The position numbers and the translations under genes were made by a program. This document shows positions 8,788 through 16,782 of a stretch of DNA of 41,243 bases, one piece after another. The stretch covers positions 1 to 41,243 of the forward strand of contig JASLLM010000010.1 in the NCBI GenBank assembly GCA_030747035.1, written 5' to 3'. This stretch comes from Alphaproteobacteria bacterium (GTDB lineage: Bacteria; Pseudomonadota; Alphaproteobacteria; GCA-2731375). Each line of letters opens with the position of its first letter. Positions within the stretch are counted from its first letter, which is position 1. Below the pieces are notes generated by a model. The model saw nothing but the letters and a program-made list of their open reading frames with translations, made no database searches and was not told the DNA's origin.

Positions 8788-9999
8788 ATGAATCGTCCCT
8801 TTTCCGGTATCCGAATTTTGGATCTGACCCGTGTCCTGGCCGGGCCATATTGCACCTATCAGCTCGGCCTGTTGGGGGCGGAAGTGATCCGGGTGGAACA
8901 ACCCGGCCGCGCCGACTTCGTGCGTTTTGGCGGCCCCGACCCCGATCTGTCAGCGGCGGGCCTGGGGCCGGGATTTCTGGCGCAAAATGCCAACAAGCGG
9001 TCCATCGCCGTCGATCTGAAGACGCCGGAGGGCAAGGAGATTGTCCGCCGCCTGGCGGCCGAGGCGGATGTCTTGACGGAGAACTTCCGCCCCGGCGTCA
9101 TGGAGCGTCTGGAACTCGGTGCCGAACAGTTGATGCAGGCCAATCCGGCGCTTATCTACTGTGCCATTTCGGGCTATGGCCAGGACGGTCCCATGTCCGA
9201 ACGTCCCGCCTACGATCACGTGGTGCAGGCCGTATCGGGCATGATGACGACCAATAGCGATGCCGGCGGCAGGCCGTGGCGGGTCGGCTTTCCGGTGATC
9301 GACTATGTGGCGGGCCAGTCGGCGGCATTTGCCATTTCCACCGCCCTGTTTCAGCGGGAGCGCACCGGTGCCGGGCAGATTGTCGATGTCGCCATGCTGG
9401 ACGCCGCCGTGGCCATCATGGCACCGGCCATGGCGCCGCTGCTGCAAGGCATGACGCCGCCGGCGCGCAAGGGCGACCGGGCTGCCAGCGGCAGTCCTTA
9501 TTCGGGCATGTTTGAAACCACCGATGGTTTGCTGGCCCTGGCCGCCAATGCGCCGCATCAGGCCGCCGCCGTGGCGCGGGAGATCGGCCGGCCAGAGCTG
9601 CTGGAGGATCCGCGGCTCAAGGAGTGGGGCAGCAACGCCGACTATGTGGATCTGGTTCAAGAAGCCTTGGCGGCGGCCTTCAGCACGGCCCCGGCGTTGG
9701 AGTGGGAATCGCGCCTCAGTAATTTGGGCGTGCCGGCGGGCAAGGTACGCAGTCTTGGCGACATCGCCGATAGCGACCAATTGGCGGCGCGCGGCATGGT
9801 GCGGACCGTGGCGGATGACATCACCGGCCGGGAATATCGGGTGCCGGGCGTTGGTTTCAAGCTGGCCGGTGACAGTATGGCGGCGACGGCGCCGCCGCCG
9901 CGCCTGGGCCAGGACACCGAGGCGTTGCTTGCCGATCTGGGCTATGATGAGGCTCATATCGCCCGCCTGCTGGCCGACGGGGTCGTCGCCAACGAATAG
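8788..9999 (+). CDS. Class III CoA-transferase (CaiB/BaiF family)
   Basis: The 403-residue protein begins with the family signature GIRILDLTRVLAGPYCTYQLG, quoted in part, and GAEVIRVEQP. It continues with NKRSIAVDLKTPEG and SGYGQDGP, and the probable catalytic Asp172 lies in VIDYVAG. Class III enzymes move CoA between an acyl-CoA donor and a carboxylic acid acceptor such as carnitine, oxalate, itaconate or mesaconate. ATG 8788 (MNRPFSG) has GAGGAG upstream. The longer track start at 8740 lies in the promoter region. The gene diverges from the importer-lyase operon and is followed by an acyl-CoA synthetase gene, so together they could activate and degrade the imported acid. Confidence 0.92.
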   Translation: MNRPFSGIRILDLTRVLAGPYCTYQLGLLGAEVIRVEQPGRADFVRFGGPDPDLSAAGLGPGFLAQNANKRSIAVDLKTPEGKEIVRRLAAEADVLTENFRPGVMERLELGAEQLMQANPALIYCAISGYGQDGPMSERPAYDHVVQAVSGMMTTNSDAGGRPWRVGFPVIDYVAGQSAAFAISTALFQRERTGAGQIVDVAMLDAAVAIMAPAMAPLLQGMTPPARKGDRAASGSPYSGMFETTDGLLALAANAPHQAAAVAREIGRPELLEDPRLKEWGSNADYVDLVQEALAAAFSTAPALEWESRLSNLGVPAGKVRSLGDIADSDQLAARGMVRTVADDITGREYRVPGVGFKLAGDSMAATAPPPRLGQDTEALLADLGYDEAHIARLLADGVVANE

Positions 10000-10038
10000 A
10001 AACAGCCAAGACGATACCGTGATCCGCAAATGAGCATC

Positions 10039-10047
10039 TGATATGAT
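10039..10047 (+). promoter_or_regulatory. Candidate extended -10 element upstream of the acyl-CoA synthetase
   Basis: TGATATGAT forms an extended -10 (TGn plus TATGAT) 36 bp before ATG 10083. No clear -35 is present. It lies between the arms TCCGCA (10023) and TGCGGA (10050), which could be a weak operator. The acyl-CoA synthetase may therefore have its own promoter besides read-through from the CoA-transferase gene. Confidence 0.25.
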
Positions 10048-10082
10048 CCTGCGGAATAATGCCAACCCGGAGAGCCTGCGCC

Positions 10083-11954
10083 ATGTCTAGTCCCCTGCGA
10101 AGCCCCATTCGAAATAACGCCGATGCCAGGGCTTTGGAGCAGACGCCGCTGGAGGATTTGCTGACCGCGACCAATGCGTTTGATGCGATCCGCCAGCGGG
10201 CGGAACAGGATCCGGACAATATTGCCTTGAAATTCCTGGTGCCCGGTGATGTGGAGGCGCCGCCACGGGATATCAGCTTCGGTCAGTTCATGGCCGGCTG
10301 CTATCAGACGGCAAACATGTTCCACGATAACGGCCTGCGGCCCGGTGAGGTTGTGTCGTTCCTGTTGCCCCTGTGCGAGGAGGCCTATTGCACCATCGTT
10401 GGCGGCGAGGCGGCGGGCATCGTCAACGCGGTCAACCCGATGTTGGAAGACTGGCAGATCGTGAAGATCCTGAAGGCGGCCAATACCAAGATCCTGGTTG
10501 CCGCCGGGCCGGAGTTAAGCGCCGAAATCTGGGACAAGGTCGCGGCCCTGAGGGCAGAACTGCCGGAACTGGCGGTTACCTTCCGGGTCGGCGGCGGCCC
10601 GGCGGTGGAGGGCGTCAAGCCGTTCACGGAAAGCCGCGCGGGCTATCCAGATGACCATCTGGTCAGTGGCAGGCAAATTCAGCCTGGCGAGACTGCCTCC
10701 TATTTCCACACCGGCGGCACCACGGGTACGCCAAAGTTGGCCCAGCACACCCACTTTATGCAGGCGACACAGATTTGGAGCACCGGCCAGGCCATCGATT
10801 ACGGGCCCGAGGACAGCCTGACCACGGGCCTGCCCCTGTTCCATATTGGCGGCTCCATCGTTTGCGGCATCGTACCGCTGGCCCATGGCACCACCTTGGT
10901 GGTGGTCAGTCCCGCCGGCTTTCGCGATCCCACTACGGTGCGCGATATGTGGCAGATCGTGCATCACCATCGGATCACCATTCTGGGCACGGTGCCGACG
11001 GTATTTGGCGCGCTGCTGAACAGCCCCATCGGCAATGCCGATATCTCGTCGATCCGACATGGCTCTACCGGCGGCGCGCCGTTGCCGACGGAAGTCGGCC
11101 GGGCCCTGATCAAGACCATGGGCAAGCCGCTGCTGGAAGGCTATGGCATGACCGAGACCACGTCTTTCGTCACCATGTTGCCCCGGAACGGCGAGCCTGC
11201 CGTCGGCAGCGCCGGAATCGTCGTGCCCCACTGCAAGGTCCGGACCGTGGAACTGGACGAGGACGGCGAGGTGGTTCGTGATTGCGATGTGGACGAAATC
11301 GGCGTGGTGATCATGGGCGGGCCGGGTGTGACGCCCGGCTATGTGCAGGAGCAGTACAACGAAGGCGCGCTGCTGGCTGACGGTTGGCTGAATTCCGGCG
11401 ATCTAGGCCGTTTCGATAGCAAGGGCCTGCTCTGGCTCACGGGCCGGGCCAAGGATTTGATTATTCGCGGCGGACACAACATTGACCCGGCCGTGATCGA
11501 GGAAACCTTGCACCAACACCCGGCCGTGGAGTTGGCGGCGGCCATCGGTAAGCCGGATTCCTATGCCGGCGAACTGCCGATCGCCTATGTCCAGCTTAAA
11601 CCCGGCGCCGAGGCCAGCGCGGATGAGTTGCAGGCGTTCGCGCGGGAGCATATTCCGGAACGGGCCGCCAATCCGGCCAACCTGTTTCTGCTCGATGAAA
11701 TGCCGCAGACCGCCGTCGGCAAGATATTCAAGCCGGCCTTGCGCTGGGATGCCATCGAAAGGGTCTTCTCGGAACTGCTGGCGCCCGTGGCCGAGGCGGC
11801 GGGCGTTGAGATAGATGTGACAGCGGGCGCGAGCGATATTCATGGCACCCTGGTTGATATAGCCGTTACGGGTGCAAATAATAATGACGGTATTACTGGA
11901 GATATTGATGAAATACTGTCGCCATTTACTGTGAAATATGAAATTTCATTTTAG
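10083..11954 (+). CDS. Acyl-CoA synthetase (AMP-dependent synthetase/ligase, ANL superfamily)
   Basis: This 623-residue adenylating enzyme has all core motifs. The phosphate loop is HTGGTTGTPKLA, the adenine motif is GYGMTETTS, the hinge is WLNSGDLGRFD followed by TGRAKDLIIRGGHNIDP, and the C-terminal catalytic lysine is in QTAVGKIFKP. It activates a carboxylic acid to the acyl-adenylate and then the CoA thioester. ATG 10083 (MSSPLRSP) follows GGAGAG. Beyond the normal end of the family lies an extra segment of about 60 residues (from about GVEIDV), seen in some fatty-acyl synthetases. Its last 30 codons are strikingly AT-rich (AAT, ATT, GAT, TTT), quite unlike the rest of the gene. The substrate is unknown. 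The adjacent CoA-transferase suggests the same or a related acid. Confidence 0.92.
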   Translation: MSSPLRSPIRNNADARALEQTPLEDLLTATNAFDAIRQRAEQDPDNIALKFLVPGDVEAPPRDISFGQFMAGCYQTANMFHDNGLRPGEVVSFLLPLCEEAYCTIVGGEAAGIVNAVNPMLEDWQIVKILKAANTKILVAAGPELSAEIWDKVAALRAELPELAVTFRVGGGPAVEGVKPFTESRAGYPDDHLVSGRQIQPGETASYFHTGGTTGTPKLAQHTHFMQATQIWSTGQAIDYGPEDSLTTGLPLFHIGGSIVCGIVPLAHGTTLVVVSPAGFRDPTTVRDMWQIVHHHRITILGTVPTVFGALLNSPIGNADISSIRHGSTGGAPLPTEVGRALIKTMGKPLLEGYGMTETTSFVTMLPRNGEPAVGSAGIVVPHCKVRTVELDEDGEVVRDCDVDEIGVVIMGGPGVTPGYVQEQYNEGALLADGWLNSGDLGRFDSKGLLWLTGRAKDLIIRGGHNIDPAVIEETLHQHPAVELAAAIGKPDSYAGELPIAYVQLKPGAEASADELQAFAREHIPERAANPANLFLLDEMPQTAVGKIFKPALRWDAIERVFSELLAPVAEAAGVEIDVTAGASDIHGTLVDIAVTGANNNDGITGDIDEILSPFTVKYEISF

Positions 11955-11973
11955 TATTATTGTTATAATACTA
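11952..11973 (+). terminator. AT-rich perfect hairpin overlapping the acyl-CoA synthetase stop codon
   Basis: TAGTATTAT and its exact complement ATAATACTA form a 9-bp stem with a TGTT loop. The TAG stop codon is the first three bases of the stem. It has no GC-rich base and no following T-run. On its own it is a weak terminator, but it precedes a GC-stem hairpin ten bases further on. Confidence 0.35.
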
Positions 11974-11982
11974 AATTCATAA

Positions 11983-11998
11983 GGGGTCATACGACCCC
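11983..11998 (+). terminator. Probable intrinsic terminator after the acyl-CoA synthetase
   Basis: GGGGTC-ATAC-GACCCC is a perfect 6-bp GC-rich stem with a 4-base loop, 29 bp after the stop codon. It is followed by the AT-rich run AATTAATAATTT. The T-stretch is broken, so efficiency is uncertain, but position and stem fit a Rho-independent terminator. Confidence 0.55.
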
Positions 11999-12065
11999 AA
12001 TTAATAATTTGTCGAGAAATATTTCATAGTTTTGGTGTGAGGAGAAACAAAACTGGGGCAAACCA

Positions 12066-12647
12066 GTGAGGATTGCACGCAAAGACATTTCCCGGTCGCG
12101 AGCCGCGGAGATACAAAAGCATTTGGGCATGCTGGCGACCATGGCCGGCGAGGCCTGGCCGGTTTGCGGACCGAGGTGTCCCAGCGCCATCGCGCGGGAC
12201 TGTCACCGCGGTTGCCCCGATATTTGCCTGGCGCTGTCGGATGCGCCCAAGGAATACCCGCTTGAGGCGATCATCGCGCCCCTGGTTTACGAGCTGCAGC
12301 GGCTTGACGGTATTCGCCCTTGCTGGTCGTGCGAAGGCCACGAGAGATTTGGCGATCTGTGGAAGGTGCCGCAGGTCTGGTTTTATGCGGACCGGCAAAT
12401 TCATCTTCGCGTGCTGGCCGATGCGGTGACCGCATTGAACCTGCAAGGCGCATTGCGGGTCGATTGGGAAGTCGCGGTGACGTATTCGGATCCGGACAAC
12501 CCTGAAACCACATATACGCTGCGGCCGAAGCAGAATCAGGCCGTGCTGGTGTTGTCGGAATTACAGGCGGACGTGGCCAGCCTGGCGGAAGCGGTGGTTG
12601 AGTTGTGTCGGGAGCAGGCACTGAACCTGGGGAAAATTGGCGCCTAA
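12066..12647 (+). CDS. Conserved-looking hypothetical protein with a Cys/His cluster
   Basis: I do not recognise this 193-residue protein. It has two cysteine groups. The first is C34-x3-C38-x7-C46-x3-C50-x3-C54 (VCGPRC to PDIC) and the second is C86-x2-C89-x2-H92 (RPCWSCEGH), which could bind zinc or an iron-sulfur cluster. The rest reads like a compact alpha/beta domain, with no signal peptide and no membrane span. The start is a GTG at 12066 with only a GGGG before it, and GTGAGGAG lies further upstream. The next in-frame candidates would remove the first residues but keep all cysteines. It is flanked by a terminator upstream and a 104-bp gap before mscS, so it seems to be a single-gene unit. 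Codon use is normal for the window. Confidence 0.7.
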   Translation: MRIARKDISRSRAAEIQKHLGMLATMAGEAWPVCGPRCPSAIARDCHRGCPDICLALSDAPKEYPLEAIIAPLVYELQRLDGIRPCWSCEGHERFGDLWKVPQVWFYADRQIHLRVLADAVTALNLQGALRVDWEVAVTYSDPDNPETTYTLRPKQNQAVLVLSELQADVASLAEAVVELCREQALNLGKIGA

Positions 12648-12751
12648 ACCGCAGCCCATTTTCAATCTTCGATTTCTATTGGACGAAGCGGAATATTGCC
12701 CCAGGATGGGCCCAAGTTCCTGATATGCGCTGTCGCAATTGAGAAATCACC

Positions 12752-13597
12752 ATGCAAAACCTTGATGTCGATGTCCCGGCCCTGATGGCGGAGGCCTATG
12801 GTCTGATGCTGGCCTATGGCCTGGATATTCTGGGTGCGATCGTCATCCTGATTGTCGGTTGGTGGATCGCCGGCGCGGTCGAACGCACCGTCTCGCGGGC
12901 CCTGGGTGGGGTGCCGCGCATGGATCATACATTGCGGCCATTCCTGAGTTCCCTGGCGCGCTATGGCATCCTGGCGATTACCCTGGTCGCGGTGCTTTCG
13001 CAGTTCGGGGTGGAGACGACCTCTATCATCGCTGTCCTGGGCGCGGCGGGCCTGGCCATCGGTCTGGCCCTGCAGGGAACGCTGCAGAACATCGCCGCCG
13101 GGGTGATGCTGCTGTTTCTGCGCCCCTTCAAGGCCGGTGATTACATAGATGCCGGCGGCATAGCGGGTACGGTCAATAGTGTTGGTCTGTTTACGTCCGA
13201 GATGACCACCTACGACGGCGTCTATCTATGTGTGCCGAACGGGCAGCTGTGGAATACCGCGATCACCAATTTCTCCCGCAACCCCACCCGGCGCATGGAT
13301 ATCGTGATCGGCATTGGCTACGACGACGATATCGACAAGGGTCTGGCCGTTCTGCTGGCCTTGATGACGGCTGATCCGCGTACCCTGGATGACCCGCCGC
13401 CGCAAACCATGGTCAAGGCCCTGGGGGCGTCATCGGTTGATATCAATATGCGTTGCTGGAGCGAGGCCGGCGATTTCTGGGACTTGCAGTTTGATTTGCA
13501 CAAGGCCGCCAAGGAGGCGTTGGATGCGGCCGGCATTTCCATTCCTTACCCGCAACAGGATGTCCATATGCATCAGGTTGGTATTAGTCCTGATTGA
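12752..13597 (+). CDS. mscS: Small-conductance mechanosensitive channel, MscS family
   Basis: The 281-residue protein has three predicted membrane helices (about residues 20-42, 67-87 and 92-125). The third is the Gly/Ala-rich pore helix GAAGLAIGLALQGTLQNIAAG, quoted in part, running into LFLRPFKAGDYI. The beta domain follows with VPNGQLWN and ITNFSRNPTRR, and a C-terminal alpha/beta domain ends the protein. Homo-heptameric channels of this type in the inner membrane release osmolytes on hypo-osmotic shock. Length matches E. coli MscS (286 residues). Its last 14 bp overlap the 3-prime end of the convergent cyclase gene. Confidence 0.95.
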   Translation: MQNLDVDVPALMAEAYGLMLAYGLDILGAIVILIVGWWIAGAVERTVSRALGGVPRMDHTLRPFLSSLARYGILAITLVAVLSQFGVETTSIIAVLGAAGLAIGLALQGTLQNIAAGVMLLFLRPFKAGDYIDAGGIAGTVNSVGLFTSEMTTYDGVYLCVPNGQLWNTAITNFSRNPTRRMDIVIGIGYDDDIDKGLAVLLALMTADPRTLDDPPPQTMVKALGASSVDINMRCWSEAGDFWDLQFDLHKAAKEALDAAGISIPYPQQDVHMHQVGISPD

Positions 13598-14393
13598 GGC
13601 GCTGCTCGAAATCCTGTTGAATTAGGCGCAGTTCCTCAATTGCGGCGCGGATGTCGGAACTGTCGATGATGTTGACTTCCACATGGTTGCCGCTCAGATA
13701 CAGGCGCTGCCGTTGGGCGATGTGGTCGCTGGAGCGGAAATCATCAACCTGATAGACCTGTACCGGACGCACGAAACCTTTCGGCATGATCTCGTCAATT
13801 TTGCGGCACTCGATAAGCTCGCTCACAAGACTGTGGGTGGTTTCATCCATCAGGATGCTGTCGGGCTCCGCCATGTTCTGCAGCCGCGCGGCCAGGTTCA
13901 CCGGGCTGCCTAGAACCGTGTAATCAAGACGCTGTTCCGAACCGAAATTGCCCACGGTGCAATAGCCGGTGGTCACGCCCATGCGCACATGCAGGCCGCG
14001 CGAAACACCTTGGCGCTGCCAGTATTTCTGCAGCTCCCCCACGCGCATTTGCATGCGGATCGCCATTTCCAGGCATTTCAGGGCGTCCTCGGTTTCGCCC
14101 GCGCTTTCGGGGTCGCCAAAGAAGACCAGAATGGCGTCGCCGATGAACTTGTCGATGGTGCCGCCGCAGTCAAGGGCGATGGAAGCCATTTCGGAAAGGT
14201 AGGAATTGATCACCAGGGCCAGACGCTCGGGCTCCAGGGTATCGCTCAAATCCGTAAACTGGACGATGTCGGAGAAGAATACGGTCAGGTTCTTCCGGGC
14301 ATGGGTGGTGACTTGTCCGGGCGACTCGGAAAAAATGCTTTCGTAAATCTGCGGTGAAAGATACTTGGCCAGCTTGGTTGCCAGTTCCTCCAA
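13584..14393 (-). CDS. Adenylate/guanylate cyclase catalytic domain (downstream half of an amber-split gene)
   Basis: This 269-codon frame starts directly after an in-frame TAG. It begins with LEELATKLAKYLSPQIYESIF, quoted in part, the usual linker in front of class III cyclases. Catalytic features are intact: metal Asp in FFSDIVQFTDLSD, second metal Asp and the adenine-type Lys in DKFIGDAILVFFGDP, the specificity Asp in RLDYTVLG, and the transition-state Asn/Arg in PVNLAARLQ. The Lys/Asp pair points to ATP, so cAMP is the expected product. The track shows an M because TTG 14391-14393 can act as a start, with AAGAG seven bases upstream. However, the frame is continuous with the PAS half at 14394-14861 apart from the TAG. 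It may be a disrupted gene, a re-initiating second protein or a sequence error (CAG to TAG). Confidence 0.85.
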   Translation of the reverse strand: MEELATKLAKYLSPQIYESIFSESPGQVTTHARKNLTVFFSDIVQFTDLSDTLEPERLALVINSYLSEMASIALDCGGTIDKFIGDAILVFFGDPESAGETEDALKCLEMAIRMQMRVGELQKYWQRQGVSRGLHVRMGVTTGYCTVGNFGSEQRLDYTVLGSPVNLAARLQNMAEPDSILMDETTHSLVSELIECRKIDEIMPKGFVRPVQVYQVDDFRSSDHIAQRQRLYLSGNHVEVNIIDSSDIRAAIEELRLIQQDFEQRLNQD

Positions 14394-14861
14394 CTACCGG
14401 CTCTTTTCCTCGATAATTTCCCTATCGCGCAGCTTTTCCTCCAAAAGCCCTTCCCGCTCCTGTTTCAGTTTCCATTCCTCCGTGCGGTCCACGAACTGCC
14501 CCTGCACACCGTTTAGGTAGGGGAAGGCGTCATCATGGGTGCAGGTGGACAACAGGGAAAAGATGCGCTCCTCACCCTCGATCGTGATGTGGACCTCGGG
14601 GATCAGCACCGAACCCTTATGGTCGATATTCTCAACAAATTCCTCAATTTGTACCCCGGGGACTCCCAACTGTTCCAGGACGTGGGGAAAATAGATGTTG
14701 GTGACATTGCCTAGAATGGGAAAAAAACTTCGGAAGTTGTCGTTGACCTTTTGCACTTCCAGTTTGTCGTTGGCGAAATAGGCCGCAGTGATGGCATTTC
14801 TGAAATTGAAGAAGCTCAAATCAACGATATTGGGCTGATTAAAGAAATCCTCGATCTTCAT
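14394..14861 (-). CDS. PAS-type sensor half of a split PAS-cyclase gene, ending at an in-frame amber codon
   Basis: The 155-residue product starts at ATG 14861 (MKIEDFFN) behind a strong GGGGGAG. Residues 20-125 look like a PAS fold, ending in VQGQFVDRTEEWKLKQE. A Glu/Lys-rich coiled-coil linker (about 125-155) stops at REIIEEKSR-TAG. The next in-frame codons, TTG GAG GAA CTG, continue the linker into the cyclase domain, so the ancestral protein was one polypeptide of about 425 residues. In related PAS-cyclases a Gln is common at this kind of position, and CAG to TAG is one transition. The gene lies 24 bp downstream of nrtS and is probably cotranscribed with it. No ligand can be assigned to the PAS domain. 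Confidence 0.8.
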   Translation of the reverse strand: MKIEDFFNQPNIVDLSFFNFRNAITAAYFANDKLEVQKVNDNFRSFFPILGNVTNIYFPHVLEQLGVPGVQIEEFVENIDHKGSVLIPEVHITIEGEERIFSLLSTCTHDDAFPYLNGVQGQFVDRTEEWKLKQEREGLLEEKLRDREIIEEKSR

Positions 14862-14885
14862 GACAGCTCCCCCCAACGGTGCCGA

Positions 14886-15146
14886 TCAGAGGTGATGGTC
14901 ACGCTGCCATTGCGCCCGTTTGCCCATGATCGCGCCCCATGTGGTCACGCAATAGGGCACGCAATAGGTCAACGCCACTTTCAGCAGCGGCGGCGCGTCG
15001 CCCGCCAGGATGACATCGCCGTGGTTTATGGCGGTCAGGATGGTGCCCACCACCAGCGCGGTGAGGAACGCCTTTTTCGGTGTCTTGTCACCAAACGCCA
15101 TCTGCGACAACGGCGGGGCGGAGCCCTGTTCAACACTCTGAGACAT
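14886..15146 (-). CDS. nrtS: Small nitrate/nitrite transporter, NrtS-like
   Basis: This 86-residue protein has two hydrophobic helices. The first carries FLTALVVGTILTAINHGD and the second KVALTYCVPYCVTTWGA. The INHGD and LTYxVPYxV motifs match what I recall of the NrtS family, first described in cyanobacteria, where two small subunits act together in nitrate/nitrite uptake. I know this family from memory and ran no search. Only one copy is present here, so it would act as a homo-oligomer or with a partner elsewhere. The start ATG 15146 has a poor ribosome site. The gene is immediately upstream of the PAS-cyclase gene in the same direction. Confidence 0.75.
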   Translation of the reverse strand: MSQSVEQGSAPPLSQMAFGDKTPKKAFLTALVVGTILTAINHGDVILAGDAPPLLKVALTYCVPYCVTTWGAIMGKRAQWQRDHHL

Positions 15147-15234
15147 TCATAAACCCATTTTTCCGCGGCCGGCGATCAAGGAGTGGCATCATGGTCCAGT
15201 TTTCCTTTCCAATCCACCAAGCGTATATCACGAT

Positions 15235-16650
15235 TTAGCGGGCAGCCGGCACCAGCTTCCAAACCTTGCCGGTATTGCCCACCGGGATGCCAAGGGCGGT
15301 GGTCAACAAATACAGCTCGCCATCGCTGCCCTCGCTCAAACTATGCAGGCGTACATCCAGTTGCCGTAATCTGGCTATGGTCCACAATGCACCCCATTCG
15401 GGTGATGGCGTCGCGGCGAACAATTGCCCCGATGGTTTTTGCACAATGGAACTGAAATCGCCAAAGACGAAACGGCCGTACAGGGCGGGAATGGCGGAAC
15501 CCCGATAGAGAAAGCCGCCGATGTTGGCGGTGCCCATTGGCTCCACTTTCACCTTTGACCAGGGACGCTTCACCGACCAGTTGGCGTATTCAATGATCGG
15601 ATCGTTTATGCGCTCTCCCAAAGGGCCGTGGCGGGGACAATCTTTTGGTGGATCGAAGGCCCGCTCTCGCAGATAGCAGTGCCGACCCTCGCGGATGGCC
15701 CAGCCGTAGTTGCCCTGGCGGTTGACCAGATAGACCGTCTCCCAAAAGGATTCCGCGACGCCGCTGACGAACATATCGCCATTGCCGATGCGGTCGAACG
15801 AAATACGGAAGGGATTGCGGAAGCCCCAGGCATAAATCTCATCGCGCCCCTCGGCCTTGCCCCGGAACAGGTTGGTTGCCGGAATGCCATAGCCCGGGTG
15901 ACCCTGGTTTACATCAATGCGCAGAATCTTGCCGTTCAGGCGGGCCGTGTCCTGGGCATAGCGGTCGTATTTGTGAAACTTTTTCGGGATTTTGAAGGGA
16001 TCCTCCGAGATTTTCTTGCTGTGGCGATACTTGTCGTCCTTGTCGATCTTCGGCGGAATGTAGATGTCGGGCACGCCGTGGGCACCGCCGCCATCGCCGA
16101 CGCCGATATAGAGATAACCGTCGGGACCGAAGGCCAGGCCGCCGCCGTTATGTTTGCGGTTGACCCAGTCCAATTGCAGCAGCACCCGTTCCGAACCTGG
16201 ATCGGCGCGGTTGGGATTGTTGCCGTCAATGCGGAATTCAGAGGTGCGCCAGGTATAGGCTGTCTTGCCCGTGAACGGTGAATCCGGCCGGCGCTTGGCG
16301 CTGTAGTTGACATAGAACAGGCCGTTTTTGGCAAAGTCCGGATGAAAGGCCAGGGCAAGCAGTCCCCGTTCATCGAATGCCTTCAACAACGGTACGATTT
16401 TCTGGCGCAGATCCAGGAATGGCTCTGCAAGCAACTTGCCGTCCGCACCCAGAACATAGGCCACGCCCATCTGCTCGCCGATGATGCGGCGGCCGCTGCC
16501 GTCCGGCGGCGCAACCAGGAAGATTGGCGCGTTCAACCCTTCCGCCACCAGTTCCAGGGCCACCGCCGGTGTTGACGTTTCCGCGCCGGCGGCCGAAGTC
16601 CGCACGCCAAAACAAAGCGTTAGTAACAGTAGAATGACCGCTCTCGACAT
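15235..16650 (-). CDS. Secreted PQQ-dependent sugar dehydrogenase (glucose/sorbosone dehydrogenase family)
   Basis: The 471-residue protein has a signal peptide (MSRAVILLLLTLCFGVRTSAAGA, quoted in part as VILLLLTLCFG), with cleavage near residue 23. The six-bladed propeller of soluble aldose dehydrogenases follows. Landmarks are LLALAFHPDFAKNGLFYVNY, quoted in part as LAFHPDFAKNG, then NGGGLAFGPDGYLYIGVGDGG, quoted as GPDGYLYIGVGDGG, and WGFRNPFRISFD. A Lys-rich insertion (KIDKDDKYRHSKK region, about residues 195-235) lies after the GVGDGG turn and is longer than in typical members. It should oxidise sugars or aldehydes in the periplasm with PQQ and a cytochrome or quinone acceptor. No pqq synthesis genes are visible. 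I use ATG 16650 because the track start lies far upstream of the signal peptide. Confidence 0.9.
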   Translation of the reverse strand: MSRAVILLLLTLCFGVRTSAAGAETSTPAVALELVAEGLNAPIFLVAPPDGSGRRIIGEQMGVAYVLGADGKLLAEPFLDLRQKIVPLLKAFDERGLLALAFHPDFAKNGLFYVNYSAKRRPDSPFTGKTAYTWRTSEFRIDGNNPNRADPGSERVLLQLDWVNRKHNGGGLAFGPDGYLYIGVGDGGGAHGVPDIYIPPKIDKDDKYRHSKKISEDPFKIPKKFHKYDRYAQDTARLNGKILRIDVNQGHPGYGIPATNLFRGKAEGRDEIYAWGFRNPFRISFDRIGNGDMFVSGVAESFWETVYLVNRQGNYGWAIREGRHCYLRERAFDPPKDCPRHGPLGERINDPIIEYANWSVKRPWSKVKVEPMGTANIGGFLYRGSAIPALYGRFVFGDFSSIVQKPSGQLFAATPSPEWGALWTIARLRQLDVRLHSLSEGSDGELYLLTTALGIPVGNTGKVWKLVPAAR

Positions 16651-16782
16651 AGTGCTTTCCCCCAGAAGCTGTCCGCGCGGTAGTTTCCGGGCTCCGAGGC
16701 ATAAGATCAAGGTCTTCGCACCTATGGTATCAGGGCAACTGGCACGATAAGCTTCAGAGGCGGTATTCGATGGGAATGAAGT

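Noticed and set aside
11868-12045. AT-rich island as a phage attachment site
   Set aside because: No integrase, tRNA or duplicated core sequence is present. The hairpins fit transcription termination better.
13584-13597. 14-bp 3-prime overlap of mscS and the cyclase gene as a regulatory antisense
   Set aside because: Short convergent overlaps are common in dense bacterial genomes, and no promoter or structure supports regulation.
14394-14396. TAG recoded as an amino acid, for instance pyrrolysine
   Set aside because: TAG ends several intact genes in the window, including the acyl-CoA synthetase and the alpha subunit gene, and no pyl genes are seen.
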